From positions 1 to 38,947 of the forward strand of contig LSSL01005473.1 in the NCBI GenBank assembly GCA_001953115.1: a DNA stretch of 38,947 nucleotides. Direction: 5' to 3'. Shown piece by piece: positions 1 through 9,300 of the stretch. The notes under the pieces are model-generated. The model was not told where the DNA came from and made no database searches. It was given only the letters and a program-made list of their open reading frames with translations. Source of the DNA: Smittium mucronatum (Eukaryota; Kickxellomycota; Harpellomycetes; Harpellales; Legeriomycetaceae). The translations under genes and the position numbers were made by a program. The stretch's first letter is position 1. Each line of letters starts with the position of its first letter.

Positions 1-201
1 CTGCGTGGGAACTACCAGCACCAGATCGTACTTGCCACCACTGCTGAGTCCTGCCTCCTTCACCCGATCGATGTGCTCGAACTTTAGTGAATTGTACTGA
101 TCCTTCATCAGCCCCATGAATCGCTCAAAGGCCAATACTCGCCCTTCGCCCTCACCCGGTGCCGATACTAGCAGCACTCTACTGTCACTTGAATGTACCA
201 T
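1..201 (-). CDS. DRE2: N-terminus of a probable Dre2/anamorsin (CIAPIN1) protein, cut by the window edge
   Basis: An open frame starts at ATG 201-199 and runs off the left edge: 67 codons without a stop, with balanced base use unlike its flanks. The product begins MVHSSDSRVLLVSAPGEGEG and reaches GGKYDLVLVVPTQ. The spacing of an RVLLV strand near residue 8, an FEHIDRV stretch near 41-47 and a YDLVLV strand near 58-63 resembles the N-terminal SAM-methyltransferase-like domain of fungal Dre2. That family works in the cytosol with a diflavin reductase (Tah18) to supply electrons for Fe-S cluster assembly. The diagnostic C-terminal Cys motifs lie outside the window, so identity rests on a weakly conserved domain. 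It could be another small Rossmann-like protein. The gene is co-oriented with the complex I gene upstream. Confidence 0.5.
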   Translation of the reverse strand, partial: MVHSSDSRVLLVSAPGEGEGRVLAFERFMGLMKDQYNSLKFEHIDRVKEAGLSSGGKYDLVLVVPTQ

Positions 202-685
202 CTTTGTTTTTTCTTTGTGAAGGGGGGGGTTTTTTCTTACAAGTATCTGTTTTTCTGTTTTTTGTTTTTAGTTAGCAAAGAGTTTCAGCCAGTTTAAAAA
301 TAAGCGTATAATCGAGACTTCAATTTGTTCTGTATATCTTCTTTTCAGCATTTTATGCTTTTTTTTCTGTATTATTCGGACCTTTCGTTTTTGTTCCGGT
401 TTGGCCAACCAAATCTAGGCTGTCTCGTAAACAAAAAAATTCTTCAATGCCGCTGCATCCAATCACGCTCTTGATTACTAATTGATGCTTACAGTCACTC
501 CATCCAATAGCCAAACACTCCCAGATATTGCAAATAGGCTGTGGTTTTCTAGACTAAAAACAAATGCGCTGAAAATAAAACTGTTTGTATCTGTAAATTG
601 AATTGAATATATTTGAAATTCGGTTGGAAATATAGTAAAAAGAACAGATATAATATTGGTGTTTTTTTTTAAGGTACAAAAAAGT
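202..685. other. Intergenic: 3' flank of complex I gene and promoter side of the Dre2-like gene
   Basis: This 484-bp AT-rich spacer separates the stop of the complex I gene (686-688) from the start of the Dre2-like gene (201), both on the minus strand. It holds homopolymer runs, including a G/T-rich run near 221-236, and no frame with coding-like composition. It should contain the 3' UTR of the first gene and the promoter of the second. I see no clear regulatory motif. Confidence 0.6.
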
Positions 686-2411
686 TTAATGAGATGCGTT
701 GACACTGTAGTTTTGCGGGACATGAGCAGTGTGGGCGACCTGGTTGAGGCTCTGAGACAGCCGTTGTTCCAAAAGTGGTCGGAAGTGTCTGATGAGTCCC
801 TGCACGGGCCAAGCTGCTGCATCTCCAAGAGCACAAATCGTTTGTCCTTCAATTTGTCTGGTTATTTCGTAAAGCATATCAATCTCTCTAGCATTTCCCT
901 CTCCTCTAGTAAATCTGCCCATCATATTATCAATCCACGTAGTACCTTCACGGCATGGAGTGCACTGGCCACATGACTCGTGTTTGTAAAAGGAGGAGAG
1001 TCTGGCTATTGCTGCAATAACATCTGTAGACTTATCCATTACGATGACTGCGGCGGTACCAAGGCCTGAGTGTAGATCACGCAAATTGTCAAAATCCATC
1101 AATGCTACTTCGCACAGGTCCTTGGGGATTAGAGGAACTGAACTGCCTCCGGGAATAACTGCAAGAAGGTTATCCCAACCACCTCTAACTCCTCCTGCAT
1201 GGCGTTCGATGAGTTCGCGAAGAGGAATGCTCATTTCTTCTTCGACGGTGCAGGGACTGTTAACATGACCGCTGATGTTGAACAACTTTGTACCGGCATT
1301 TCTAGGAGCTCCAAAGCCAGCGAACCAAGAACCACCTCTTCTCAAGATAGTGGGTGCAACTGCAATAGTTTCGACGTTGGTGACAGTGGTGGGGCAACCA
1401 AACAAACCAGTATCAGCTGGGAATGGGGGCTTCATTCTGGGTTTGCCCTGTTTACCTTCAATCGATTCGATAAGTGCAGTTTCTTCTCCGCAAATATAAG
1501 CACCAGCACCTCTATGGACATAAATTTCAAAATCGTAACCAGTACCACAAGCGTTCTTTCCAATAAGACCAGCTAAATTATTTTTAAAATAGGATATTAG
1601 TAATATGCAATAAAAATAGTTTTTTTCAATAATTAATCAATCAGCAGTAAAATAAAAATACCTTTATAGGCTTCATCAATAGCAATTTGGAGATGAGAGG
1701 CTTCTTGGACAAACTCACCACGAACGTAAATATAAGCTAGATTAGGGAATGGTAAAGATTATGTTTAAAAAATAAAAGGAGAATAGGCGAAACAAGAAAA
1801 ATACCAGCATTGGCCAACATAGCTCTTCCTGCAATCAAACAACCTTCAATGAGTTTATGGGGATCATGGCGCATAATTTCACGATCTTTGCAGGTTCCAG
1901 GTTCACCTTCATCGGCATTAATGACCAAATATCTCTGTCTAAAATATAAAAGATTAAAGGAAAATGAATAAAGAATAGGGGTGAGGATATAAAGAAAAAG
2001 CTCGTACCTGCCAGGGGATGATTTTCCCATGAAACTCCATTTGAGACCACTTGGGAAACCAGCACCACCTCTGCCACGGAGACCAGAAGCTTTCATCTCG
2101 TTAATGATCCAGTCTTCACCCTTAAGGACAAGTTCCTTGGTTTTGTACCAGTCACCACGGGATAGAGCACCTTTAAGTTTAAAATCATGGATTCCATAGA
2201 GATTAGTGAAAATACGATCTTGATCTTTAAGACCACCGTATGTTCTTGTAGGAGGAGTTTCAGTCTGGGTGGCCAGGCTTCTTCGAGCCAAGGGCAGAAC
2301 ACGGGCTTTTGGGACTAGTAAGGTATTCCAAGAAACATAAAAAAAAAATTTAAAAAAAAAAAACAAGGAAACGAACAAATCAGTACCTAAATTGGATAAT
2401 CTAGACAACAT
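686..2411 (-). CDS. nuo51: NADH:ubiquinone oxidoreductase 51-kDa subunit (complex I, FMN/NADH-binding; NDUFV1/NuoF family), five exons
   Basis: Exons on the minus strand are 2411-2387, 2314-2008, 1938-1805, 1736-1662 and 1572-686. Introns are 72, 69, 68 and 89 nt, all GT...AG, and phases join into 475 aa, the usual family length. The start MLSRLSNLV and an Arg-rich stretch ending near residue 22 look like a mitochondrial targeting sequence. Recognisable motifs are [13 protein letters not shown] (about 89-101, NADH/FMN fold), [17 protein letters not shown] (118-134, FMN), [19 protein letters not shown] (202-220) and [12 protein letters not shown], whose Cys 381, 384 and 387 with Cys 427 form the N3 4Fe-4S site. 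The protein oxidises matrix NADH and passes electrons through FMN into complex I. No residue expected to be essential is missing, so it looks functional. The intron at 1573-1661 has a TTACTAATAT branch-site-like sequence. The C-terminal tail after about residue 450 is not conserved. Confidence 0.97.
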
Positions 2412-3124
2412 TTTCAGATCGAAAATCTTGGGCCTCTTTATAAATATTACGGAATTTAAAAGGTCCTAATTTTTATTCGTGATAAAGAATTAAACGAAAA
2501 CAAAAAAAGCTAAAAGTTGAAGCTGAAATGTGGGTAAAAAGAGGGTTTTTTTAAAAAAAGATTATAAAGCAAACTAATAAAGTGATATGTAGAAATACAG
2601 TAAGATTCAGATAAAAGATTTTTTTAAAAAAAATTGGGAGAGGGGCGATAGTACACTCGAAATAATTGCAGTATCGAAACAAGAGTTGAAATTACCTTTT
2701 TAACTATTCTGGCAAAGACTAATAGTTTTAACCTTGACTTCAACTGACAAAAAAGACTGAAATATTTTCGACAACTCTTGATATAAAATAAACGGGTTTC
2801 CAGCCTAACGGAAATTAGCACAGTAGCGGATAAACACAACCCTACTGGCTAATCCCGCTAATCGCAGGCCTATTTGCACTTGATCAGATCTACTATCTCA
2901 AGCCAATAATTGGCCGATACAAATGCAGTCATGTGAGTTAATGGATGGATCAAGTAATGTGTTTCTATTGGATAAAAAAGCAATAATAATAAACAAAAGA
3001 ACGGGCAAATGAGATGAGCCGAATTTGGGCATAAGTCTAGATCAATTGGTCCACAGGGGTTGTGAATAGGCGCAGTCGAAAAGACGAGCGTTTGCCGGAA
3101 AAGGGAAGCGCAGGGCAGCTGGGG
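2412..3124. other. Intergenic: promoter side of nuo51 and 3' side of the cytochrome b5 gene
   Basis: A 713-bp spacer between two minus-strand genes. The half next to nuo51 (2412-2640) is A/T homopolymer-rich; the half near 2850-3110 is GC-richer and carries several CCAAT boxes, annotated separately. Frames here are short and without family resemblance. Confidence 0.6.
2902..3049. promoter_or_regulatory. Cluster of four CCAAT boxes upstream of nuo51
   Basis: CCAAT or its complement ATTGG occurs at 2903-2907, 2909-2913, 2967-2971 and 3045-3049. The first two form a near-palindrome, GCCAATAATTGGC (2902-2914). They lie about 490-640 bp upstream of the nuo51 start. CCAAT boxes are bound by the HAP/NF-Y complex, which controls respiratory genes in several fungi. 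Binding here is inference, and in AT-rich DNA some sites are expected by chance. Confidence 0.35.
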
Positions 3125-3881
3125 CTACTGTTTCAGGAACCCAACGAGACAGGCATCGAGCATCAGCTCCGGATTGACCCAACTGTGGTATTCGACTATT
3201 AAATCAACCGTTAAAAAACACACTTGTAAACTAAGTTTTTTAAAAGTATAGTAATAATGTCGCTAACCAAATAGACTAGTTCCGTCCTTGCCAGCACCCC
3301 GCATCAGCTCGCCCTTACCGCCTGGGTGGAACGGAAGGTACGCTGTCACATTGTACACTTTGCCGTAAATGACCATCCAGCAGTCCTTTCTGGAATTGTG
3401 TTCTCCTACCTCCTCGAGAGTGTACCCCCTGAGATCAGATACTCCCTAAAGAAAAAAAGCCACCCGGTTTTTTTTAGCCTTAAAATCCAATTTTTTATAA
3501 AGTATTGTTATTATTACTCGTAAATCCGTTCCTGAAGCTTTCAAGCGGGCCCAGTCGAGTGGCGAGAAGCCGGGCTTTAGTCTGGCGAATCTGAAATCTC
3601 TTTTTTTATCTGGAAGGGACGGAACGCTTAAGCCTACTCAATACCAAGCACATTGAGAATCGCAACAAAAAACATCTAGTTACCTTTCCTGTTTTTTAGC
3701 TTTATTACCATTGAAGCTGCCGCCAAGATTTGCACCAGTCTTCTCCTATACAATGAGCATACCCATAACCAAACCTTAATAAAAACTCGTTTAAAAATAT
3801 AGGTATTTTTTAGCAAAGCATCATGTGCGATATGGGTGGAATATCGATTCGCAAATAAAAGCACTAAACCTTTCTCTCCAT
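3125..3881 (-). CDS. IRC21: Small cytochrome b5-domain protein, Irc21 / NCB5OR N-terminal type, multi-exon
   Basis: Well-supported minus-strand exons are 3590-3518, 3445-3268 and 3195-3125, with two 72-nt GT...AG introns. The product contains LKPGFSPLDWARL, then a full cytochrome b5 domain with KDCWMVIYGKVYNV, FHPGGKGELMRGAGKDGT and EYHSWVNPELML, and ends LVGFLKQ. The His of HPGG and the His of YHSW are the expected axial haem ligands. The LKPG..PLDW stretch before the domain is typical of yeast Irc21 and the N-terminal part of animal NCB5OR, which transfer electrons at the ER or in the cytosol. No reductase domain follows; the stop is right after the b5 fold. The 5' end is uncertain: an exon at 3745-3684 fits in phase, and ATG 3881 with a 124-nt intron would give 131 aa. 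An alternative acceptor at 3610 joins another frame starting at an ATG near 3711. No transmembrane segment is seen. Confidence 0.85.
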
Positions 3882-4055
3882 TCTTGCAAAGTGTCCTCTT
3901 TCTTTTCTTGTCTATCAGTTAATATCTTGCTGTTTTTGGGACTAGAGAGAAAAAGACCAATTCTCTGCATGTACTATGCATTGGCTAAAATAAATCGCCT
4001 ACTTATCGGCATAGACCAATTAGCCGCTATTTTGGTCTCCATTGCTGCTTTTCAT

Positions 4056-4065
4056 TTCCGCCGAA
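4056..4065 (+). promoter_or_regulatory. GC-rich decamer TTCCGCCGAA, copy 1 (candidate regulator site)
   Basis: This 10-mer matches exactly the left arm of the inverted pair at 4313-4345. It has six G/C bases in an AT-rich spacer, so three exact copies within 300 bp are unlikely by chance. CGG/CCG triplets suggest a zinc-cluster (Zn2Cys6) regulator, but the factor is unknown. Confidence 0.4.
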
Positions 4066-4311
4066 TCATAGGCTCATATTCCGCAACAGCATATTCTCCC
4101 TATTTTGTAGAGATTTTTGTTCATTCTGGTGATTTTACTGATTATTTCTGATTGTTGCATTCTGCCTCCGCTATTCAGGCTTATACTCCATTCGCTCTCC
4201 AATCCCCCACCCCCCCTCCTCCACTCCGCCTTCCAAGTCACCTCCAGCACTTTTGTATACACGTTTTGGCTGCTCTCTAATACAATATGTTGCGCCCCAT
4301 TATCATTCTTG

Positions 4312-4346
4312 GTTCCGCCGAACACACAATGGCTATTCGGCGGAAC
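4312..4346. promoter_or_regulatory. Inverted pair of the decamer: 11-bp perfect arms with a 13-bp spacer
   Basis: GTTCCGCCGAA at 4312-4322 and its exact reverse complement TTCGGCGGAAC at 4336-4346 flank a 13-bp spacer. The arrangement suits a dimeric DNA-binding protein with CGG half-sites. A hairpin in a transcript is the alternative. It lies about 520 bp from the GPI-protein start and about 430 bp from the cytochrome b5 gene, so it could serve either. Confidence 0.45.
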
Positions 4347-4862
4347 AATCCATTTTTCCCTAATCTTTTATTTTTAAATTTTCCACTCGTGTTTCTCTAT
4401 ACTTGATAAGTGTGCTTTTTTAACGTCAAGAATGCACATATTCCCTTTTTTTTTTATTTGAAACAATAAGTCCCAATATTCAAATAAACGTGGAAAAAGA
4501 AAATGGTATATTATATCCACTCTATTTTCAAACAACATGTTTTAAATGTAATTTTTTTTTCCCTTTTGGCTTTTTCTTGCCAGAAATAAACCGTCGTGTT
4601 TTATTTAATGAGTAATGAGCGTTCCGGTCCCATCATTCCCCTTTCCATCTTTAACAATTTATTAAAACGTCTTGAAATTGTAGATAAATTAGTATATTAT
4701 ATCACTTCTTTCTTTTATACTCTAATCTTTACCCTTCCTACCATTTCAGCCCTTCTTTTACAATAATTATTACCTTTTTTTTCCGGGTCTTTTTAATCCT
4801 CGTTAGATAGGGATATTTTTTCGTAATTCTGTGAATCGCTTGGTGGTATATAATATTTTATC

Positions 4863-5905
4863 ATGAAAATAGCTTCTATATTACTGCTATTCTCGATTGT
4901 CAGGTCACAATCTTCATCAGGTACGTTTTTACACTATTGATATATATCTATATATTATTTTCAAGCATTGTTTTATTTATATTTTTGAACCTTTTCACTT
5001 TAGATTCAGGAGCTGCTGAAACCCTTCAAGCCACATCCCAGCAACTATCTAGTGTATCTGCCAATCTTTCAGCTGAACCCACGCCTGCCAACTCTGCCTC
5101 TGCCTCTGCTTCCGTATCGGCCTCGGCTTCTGCACCCAACTCAGCTTCCGGATCTGCCTCCGAACCTGTTTCTGGATCAGCTTCTGGGTCAGACACTCTT
5201 AACAAATCAGCAAGTGGTTCCGATACTGACAAGCCGAGTTCATCAGCAAACTCGCAGTCTGATGATAGCGGTGACTCTACCACGAATGATGGAGATGACG
5301 CGAATGGAGATTCAAGCTCTGATGATGAGAGTTCCGACGACGGCGAAATGTCTGGCGACGATAGTGGAAACGGCCAGCCAGGCCGCATACAAATGATCAC
5401 CCCTCCCAACACAATGGCGAACCCCTTATTCGAACTAGACTCTAAAGTATCTCTCACGTGGAAATACAATAAGGATACCACATCCCCGCCCGAAAGACTC
5501 TCTATCATTGGTCAGATGCCCAATAACGGCCAGTTCAACCAGCCGGGAACCAACCTCCCCATCCAGTGGAACATTGCCGTGAACATTTCAGGCACCAAGT
5601 ACGTCTGGGACACTAAGACTCAAACCCCCCAGGGTATCTCCCTAAGTGCTGTCAGCGGGTACCGCATGTTCTTTTTCGATGCTGATATTGGGTTCAAGGA
5701 AGGAAATGCCGTCCATGTAGGCCGCATTATCAATTTTTCTCTTGGCTTCTCTATGTACCGCAGTGATTACAGCAATACCAATGACGGTGTGCCTAAAAAC
5801 TACAATCCCAATTCGAGTCCTTCCCAGCGCCCAACCCTCTACATTCTGTGCATTCCTTCCATCCTCCTTCTTGTCCTCACTTCGTCCCTCATACCTGGGA
5901 TTTAA
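4863..5905 (+). CDS. Secreted GPI-anchored Ser/Ala-rich protein with a DUF7137-like domain, two exons
   Basis: Exon 1 is 4863-4920, the intron 4921-5003 (83 nt, GTACGT...TTTAG), and exon 2 is 5004-5905; the product is 319 aa. Residues 1-16 (MKIASILLLFSIVRSQ) form a signal peptide. Residues 50-92 are Ser/Ala repeats such as SASASASVSASASAPNSASG. Residues 95-142 are an Asp/Ser/Gly-rich acidic stretch. A beta-rich domain (about 148-272) starts RIQMITPPNTM and has LTWKYN, YVWDTK, MFFFDADIG and LGFSMY; this pattern fits fungal DUF7137 proteins, whose function is unknown. N-glycosylation sequons are at Asn 41, 213 and 263. The C-terminus has an Asn/Ser-rich candidate omega region (about 287-292) and a hydrophobic tail (298-319), as in GPI-anchored proteins. 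A cell-wall or surface role is inferred. A longer frame from ATG 4937 begins inside the intron and lacks a proper signal peptide, so I prefer the spliced start. Confidence 0.85.
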
Positions 5906-6300
5906 TCTTTTTGTCCCTTTTAAATTATCCTTTTCTTTACTCGTTCCTTCTCTCAACCTCCCCTTCCCCCTAGATTATCTACTATCACTTTATCTTTCCC
6001 TTATTTTTTTATAATAAAAATATGTCTTTTCATCAAGGCAATTCAAAAGAATTTACCTGCAACCCCCCCCCCCTCCTCCCCCATCTCCATACACTGTATT
6101 CTTATCACTTTTTTTAAACAGTAGTGCATTTGGATAAGAAAAAAGTATCCCTTGATAATCATCTTTTTAAACTCTCGCACCCGTTTTATTTTCTTGCTGA
6201 TATTTATATGTTTTTTCCCTTTTGCTCTCAAACTATCCTTCATTATTTTGTGCAAATGATTTTTTTTTTAATTTGGGTTTATTAGTTTGTTTTTTTTTTT
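5906..6300 (+). other. Pyrimidine-rich 3' flank of the GPI-protein gene
   Basis: After the stop the plus strand is C/T-rich to about 6090, including a run of ten or more C near 6062. Candidate polyadenylation signals are present. From about 6240 the sequence turns into the T- and A-rich background that fills the rest of the window. Confidence 0.5.
6013..6018 (+). promoter_or_regulatory. Candidate polyadenylation signal AATAAA
   Basis: AATAAA lies about 108 nt after the stop codon of the GPI-protein gene. The position is reasonable for a fungal 3' UTR, but the hexamer is common in AT-rich DNA. Confidence 0.35.
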
Positions 6301-9300
6301 TTTTTGCTGTTTTTGGATTAGATTGGATTTCATTTAGCCATTGGCTCTTTAAATTCATCCAAACCCACTTCCTTCACATATATGCATTGGCCAGCTCTTA
6401 ACCAATTATTATCAACAGTGTTGTAATCTCGATTTATTTTTATTTTTTGGAAATAACCTTTTTTTGTAAAAAAAAAATATATATATGAATTGAAAAAACT
6501 TTTGGATATGGCATAAAAAAATCCAATTCTTCTTACAAAGTATGTATAATTAAAGCAATCATTTTTTTATCTAGAATAATCATCCATGGTTTCTCTGGTA
6601 TTTTACACTTTTTGCTCAATTCTTTTGGAGTAATTGCATTGTTACTGATTAAAAATCCAATTTGCATTTTTTTTTACTGAGCAACAACCCGAATGGCACT
6701 TTTTATTATCCATCACTTTAATTCCTACTTTTCAAAGACAATTTTTTTCTTATTTTCATAACTTTCTCTCTAAACTAACCCAACCTTCCTCCTTTTCCCA
6801 AAGATTGCGTATAAATAATATATTCACATTGAAACGATCACCAAACTATATATAAATATATAAGTGTATGTATGTATATACACAAAATCACTACAACTTT
6901 TGGCTTTATAAAATAGTTATTTTAAAATCCTCGCGAAAAATAAATATATAAACCTAAAAGAAAACCACCTTTTTATTTCCAAAAAAAATGAATAATACTT
7001 GTTTCAATCATGCCTTTTAAATAGCATAATCGATTTAAAATGCCAAAAATTTTGAATGATAAAACTATATCGACAAAATTCATGTGCCTATCAGACTTTA
7101 ACCGCTTTTATTTTGCCAAAGCCTTATTTTCAGACATTGGATTTATTTCATTTTTTTTTTTATCGAAACCTTACTGTAAAAATAAATCCAATTCCTCCCC
7201 CTAGATTTATCTTTCAATGCATTGGAAAAATAAATAAAAATTCAGCAACATCAAATTATCTATAAGCCAAAAAAATCCTAATTTCAAAAAAAAAAAAAAA
7301 TCAAATAGGATTTAAAATTGATGATTTGATCGATATTTGAAGAGATTTAGAACAGGAATACTTTTTTGAATTGTTTTGTGAATATATTTAATAGGCAGAA
7401 AAATTTAAAAAATAAACCCCCTTAGTGAATTCATTGGCTGTTTTTTTTTTTTGCGAAAAGTATCGCAAATCTTTAGGTAACTATATTATATATATATAGC
7501 CACTAAAGCGTTACTCCCATGCATTATTAAACACTGAAAATTAAATTTATAAAAATTGGTTTTAAAATATTCTCAACAAAAAAAAATATAAACATGAACT
7601 GGGGAAAAAAATGACAATCATATTTGCAACATTAGATCACTGATTTCATTTAAAAATCACTTATTTTCTGATTATAACATATCTTGGATAGCCCCGAGAG
7701 AAACTTTAATGACAATGCAGCTAAAATTACCATAAATTAATATACCCATAAATATTTATATTGAAATCCAAATGAAAAAAATTCTTTTTTTTATTTCTCC
7801 CATATAGAAACGTTTAGTTATCTTTACGGGGGGGGGGTAAAAACACATATACACATCGTATATTTCAAAATATAATTGGTAAATTTAATAAATCTTGTGG
7901 TTTTTTTTTTCTGAAATCATCAGGAAACCCAAAATATACAGTTAGATATTAACTTTTATAAAAAAGTAATAATTTTGTTTCTTTAAACTAGGTCTTTTCG
8001 ATTTCAATTACATCAAAAAAACTTGTACAAATATTCTATTTCTTTTAAATTTGAAATAAATATTCAATTTAAATGATCATCACAAATATTCTTAGTGATT
8101 ATAGATGGCATAAAAATCGTTTTAATGATCTCTCTGTGAAAATATCTACTATCAGTGAAAATATACTTCGCTTAGGCAATATTTTCGTTAATTTTGAATG
8201 AATATTTTTAATATCCTGGAACAACTTTTAGAAAAAATTACAATTCTGCGGTAAATTGAGATAAAAATTCTCCGAATTTGTCTTTATATAAGCGATGTTT
8301 TGTTATTTAATTTAAAAACTTCTGATAATTTTTTTTTTAAAATCCATTTATTGGTACATAGGTTTCTATTATGAAAAATTTTATAAGCACTCGGAAATAA
8401 CCCACTTTAAAAACATCTAGAGATATTTAGTCCATTCAGCTTCATACATTAACCTTTAATTTCCAAGAAAAGATTTATTAATATTATAAGAGGACGTTAA
8501 TTTACTTTTTTTAAAACTGCTAAATCATTATCGAGTAAAGTACAGAATTATAATTTTTTTAAAAAAAAATCCTTTATTACCCCAAAGTAATTATTTATGT
8601 AATAAAAAACTCAAAATATTTCTTTATTTTCCAAAAAGAACATTTTATTATAATCAGGCTATTTAAAACCTGATATTTTTAAATATATAACCCTAATATA
8701 TAAATAATATTATATTTACAATGGTTTTCCTAATTTAGCAATAAGTTAATGTTAGTCTAAAATAAATTCTGGCTTAAAAAAAAAGTAAATAATCGCATCA
8801 AAAAAAAAAATAATAATCATCATTTTTGAATTTTATAGATTTATTATACTTATTAAACCAAATCACATCATTTTTTCTTTTGAGAACCAGAATTATATCT
8901 CAAGTAAATTGAAGCTAAAAAAGTGCTAAAAAACTATCGCCCTGCTTTTACAATTTTTAAATTTGATCTACAAATTTAAAAATAATCCATAAATCCATGA
9001 TACAAGAGTGTTAATTTTTTTTTTAAATATTAAATCCGTTTTTACTAAGCTGGGATATAATCCTTTTAATTTTTCTGATAATAATCATTAAATTAAATGC
9101 AGCATGTGTGGGATTGAAGGCGATATATTTGCAAAATATCCTAAAAATCATTTTGAAAAAAAATAAAAAAAAATCTTATAATTTAATTTTGATACTTATT
9201 GAATCATTAAAAAGATATATTATTATTAAATTAAATTACTTATTTTGATATTAAATCTGCTATGAGAATTTTAATGTTATTCAGTGATTTTTTTTTTTAT

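Larger units (their letters stand above)
3882..4862. promoter_or_regulatory. Divergent intergenic promoter region between the cytochrome b5 and GPI-protein genes
   Basis: About 980 bp between two divergent genes. The right half (4378-4860) is pyrimidine-rich on the plus strand, as is common ahead of fungal transcription starts, and a TATATAA-type sequence sits at 4847-4853, very close to ATG 4863. The left half contains the repeated decamer TTCCGCCGAA, annotated separately. Short frames on both strands here match nothing I know. Confidence 0.5.

Noticed and set aside
478..1576. Plus- and minus-strand frames overlapping the last nuo51 exon and its 3' flank
   Set aside because: Shadows of the nuo51 coding sequence; none has its own motifs.
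3100..3640. Plus-strand frames (for example 3326-3523, and one around 3530-3655) that look protein-like
   Set aside because: They are mirror images of the minus-strand cytochrome b5 exons, which have clear motifs, splice sites and phase.
3825..4377. Frames of 83-108 codons on both strands in the divergent promoter
   Set aside because: No family resemblance, and the minus-strand one has no ATG at its start; they lie where a promoter is expected.
5026..5508. 160-codon minus-strand frame, acidic and Ser-rich
   Set aside because: It is antisense to the low-complexity stalk of the GPI-anchored protein and owes its length to that composition.
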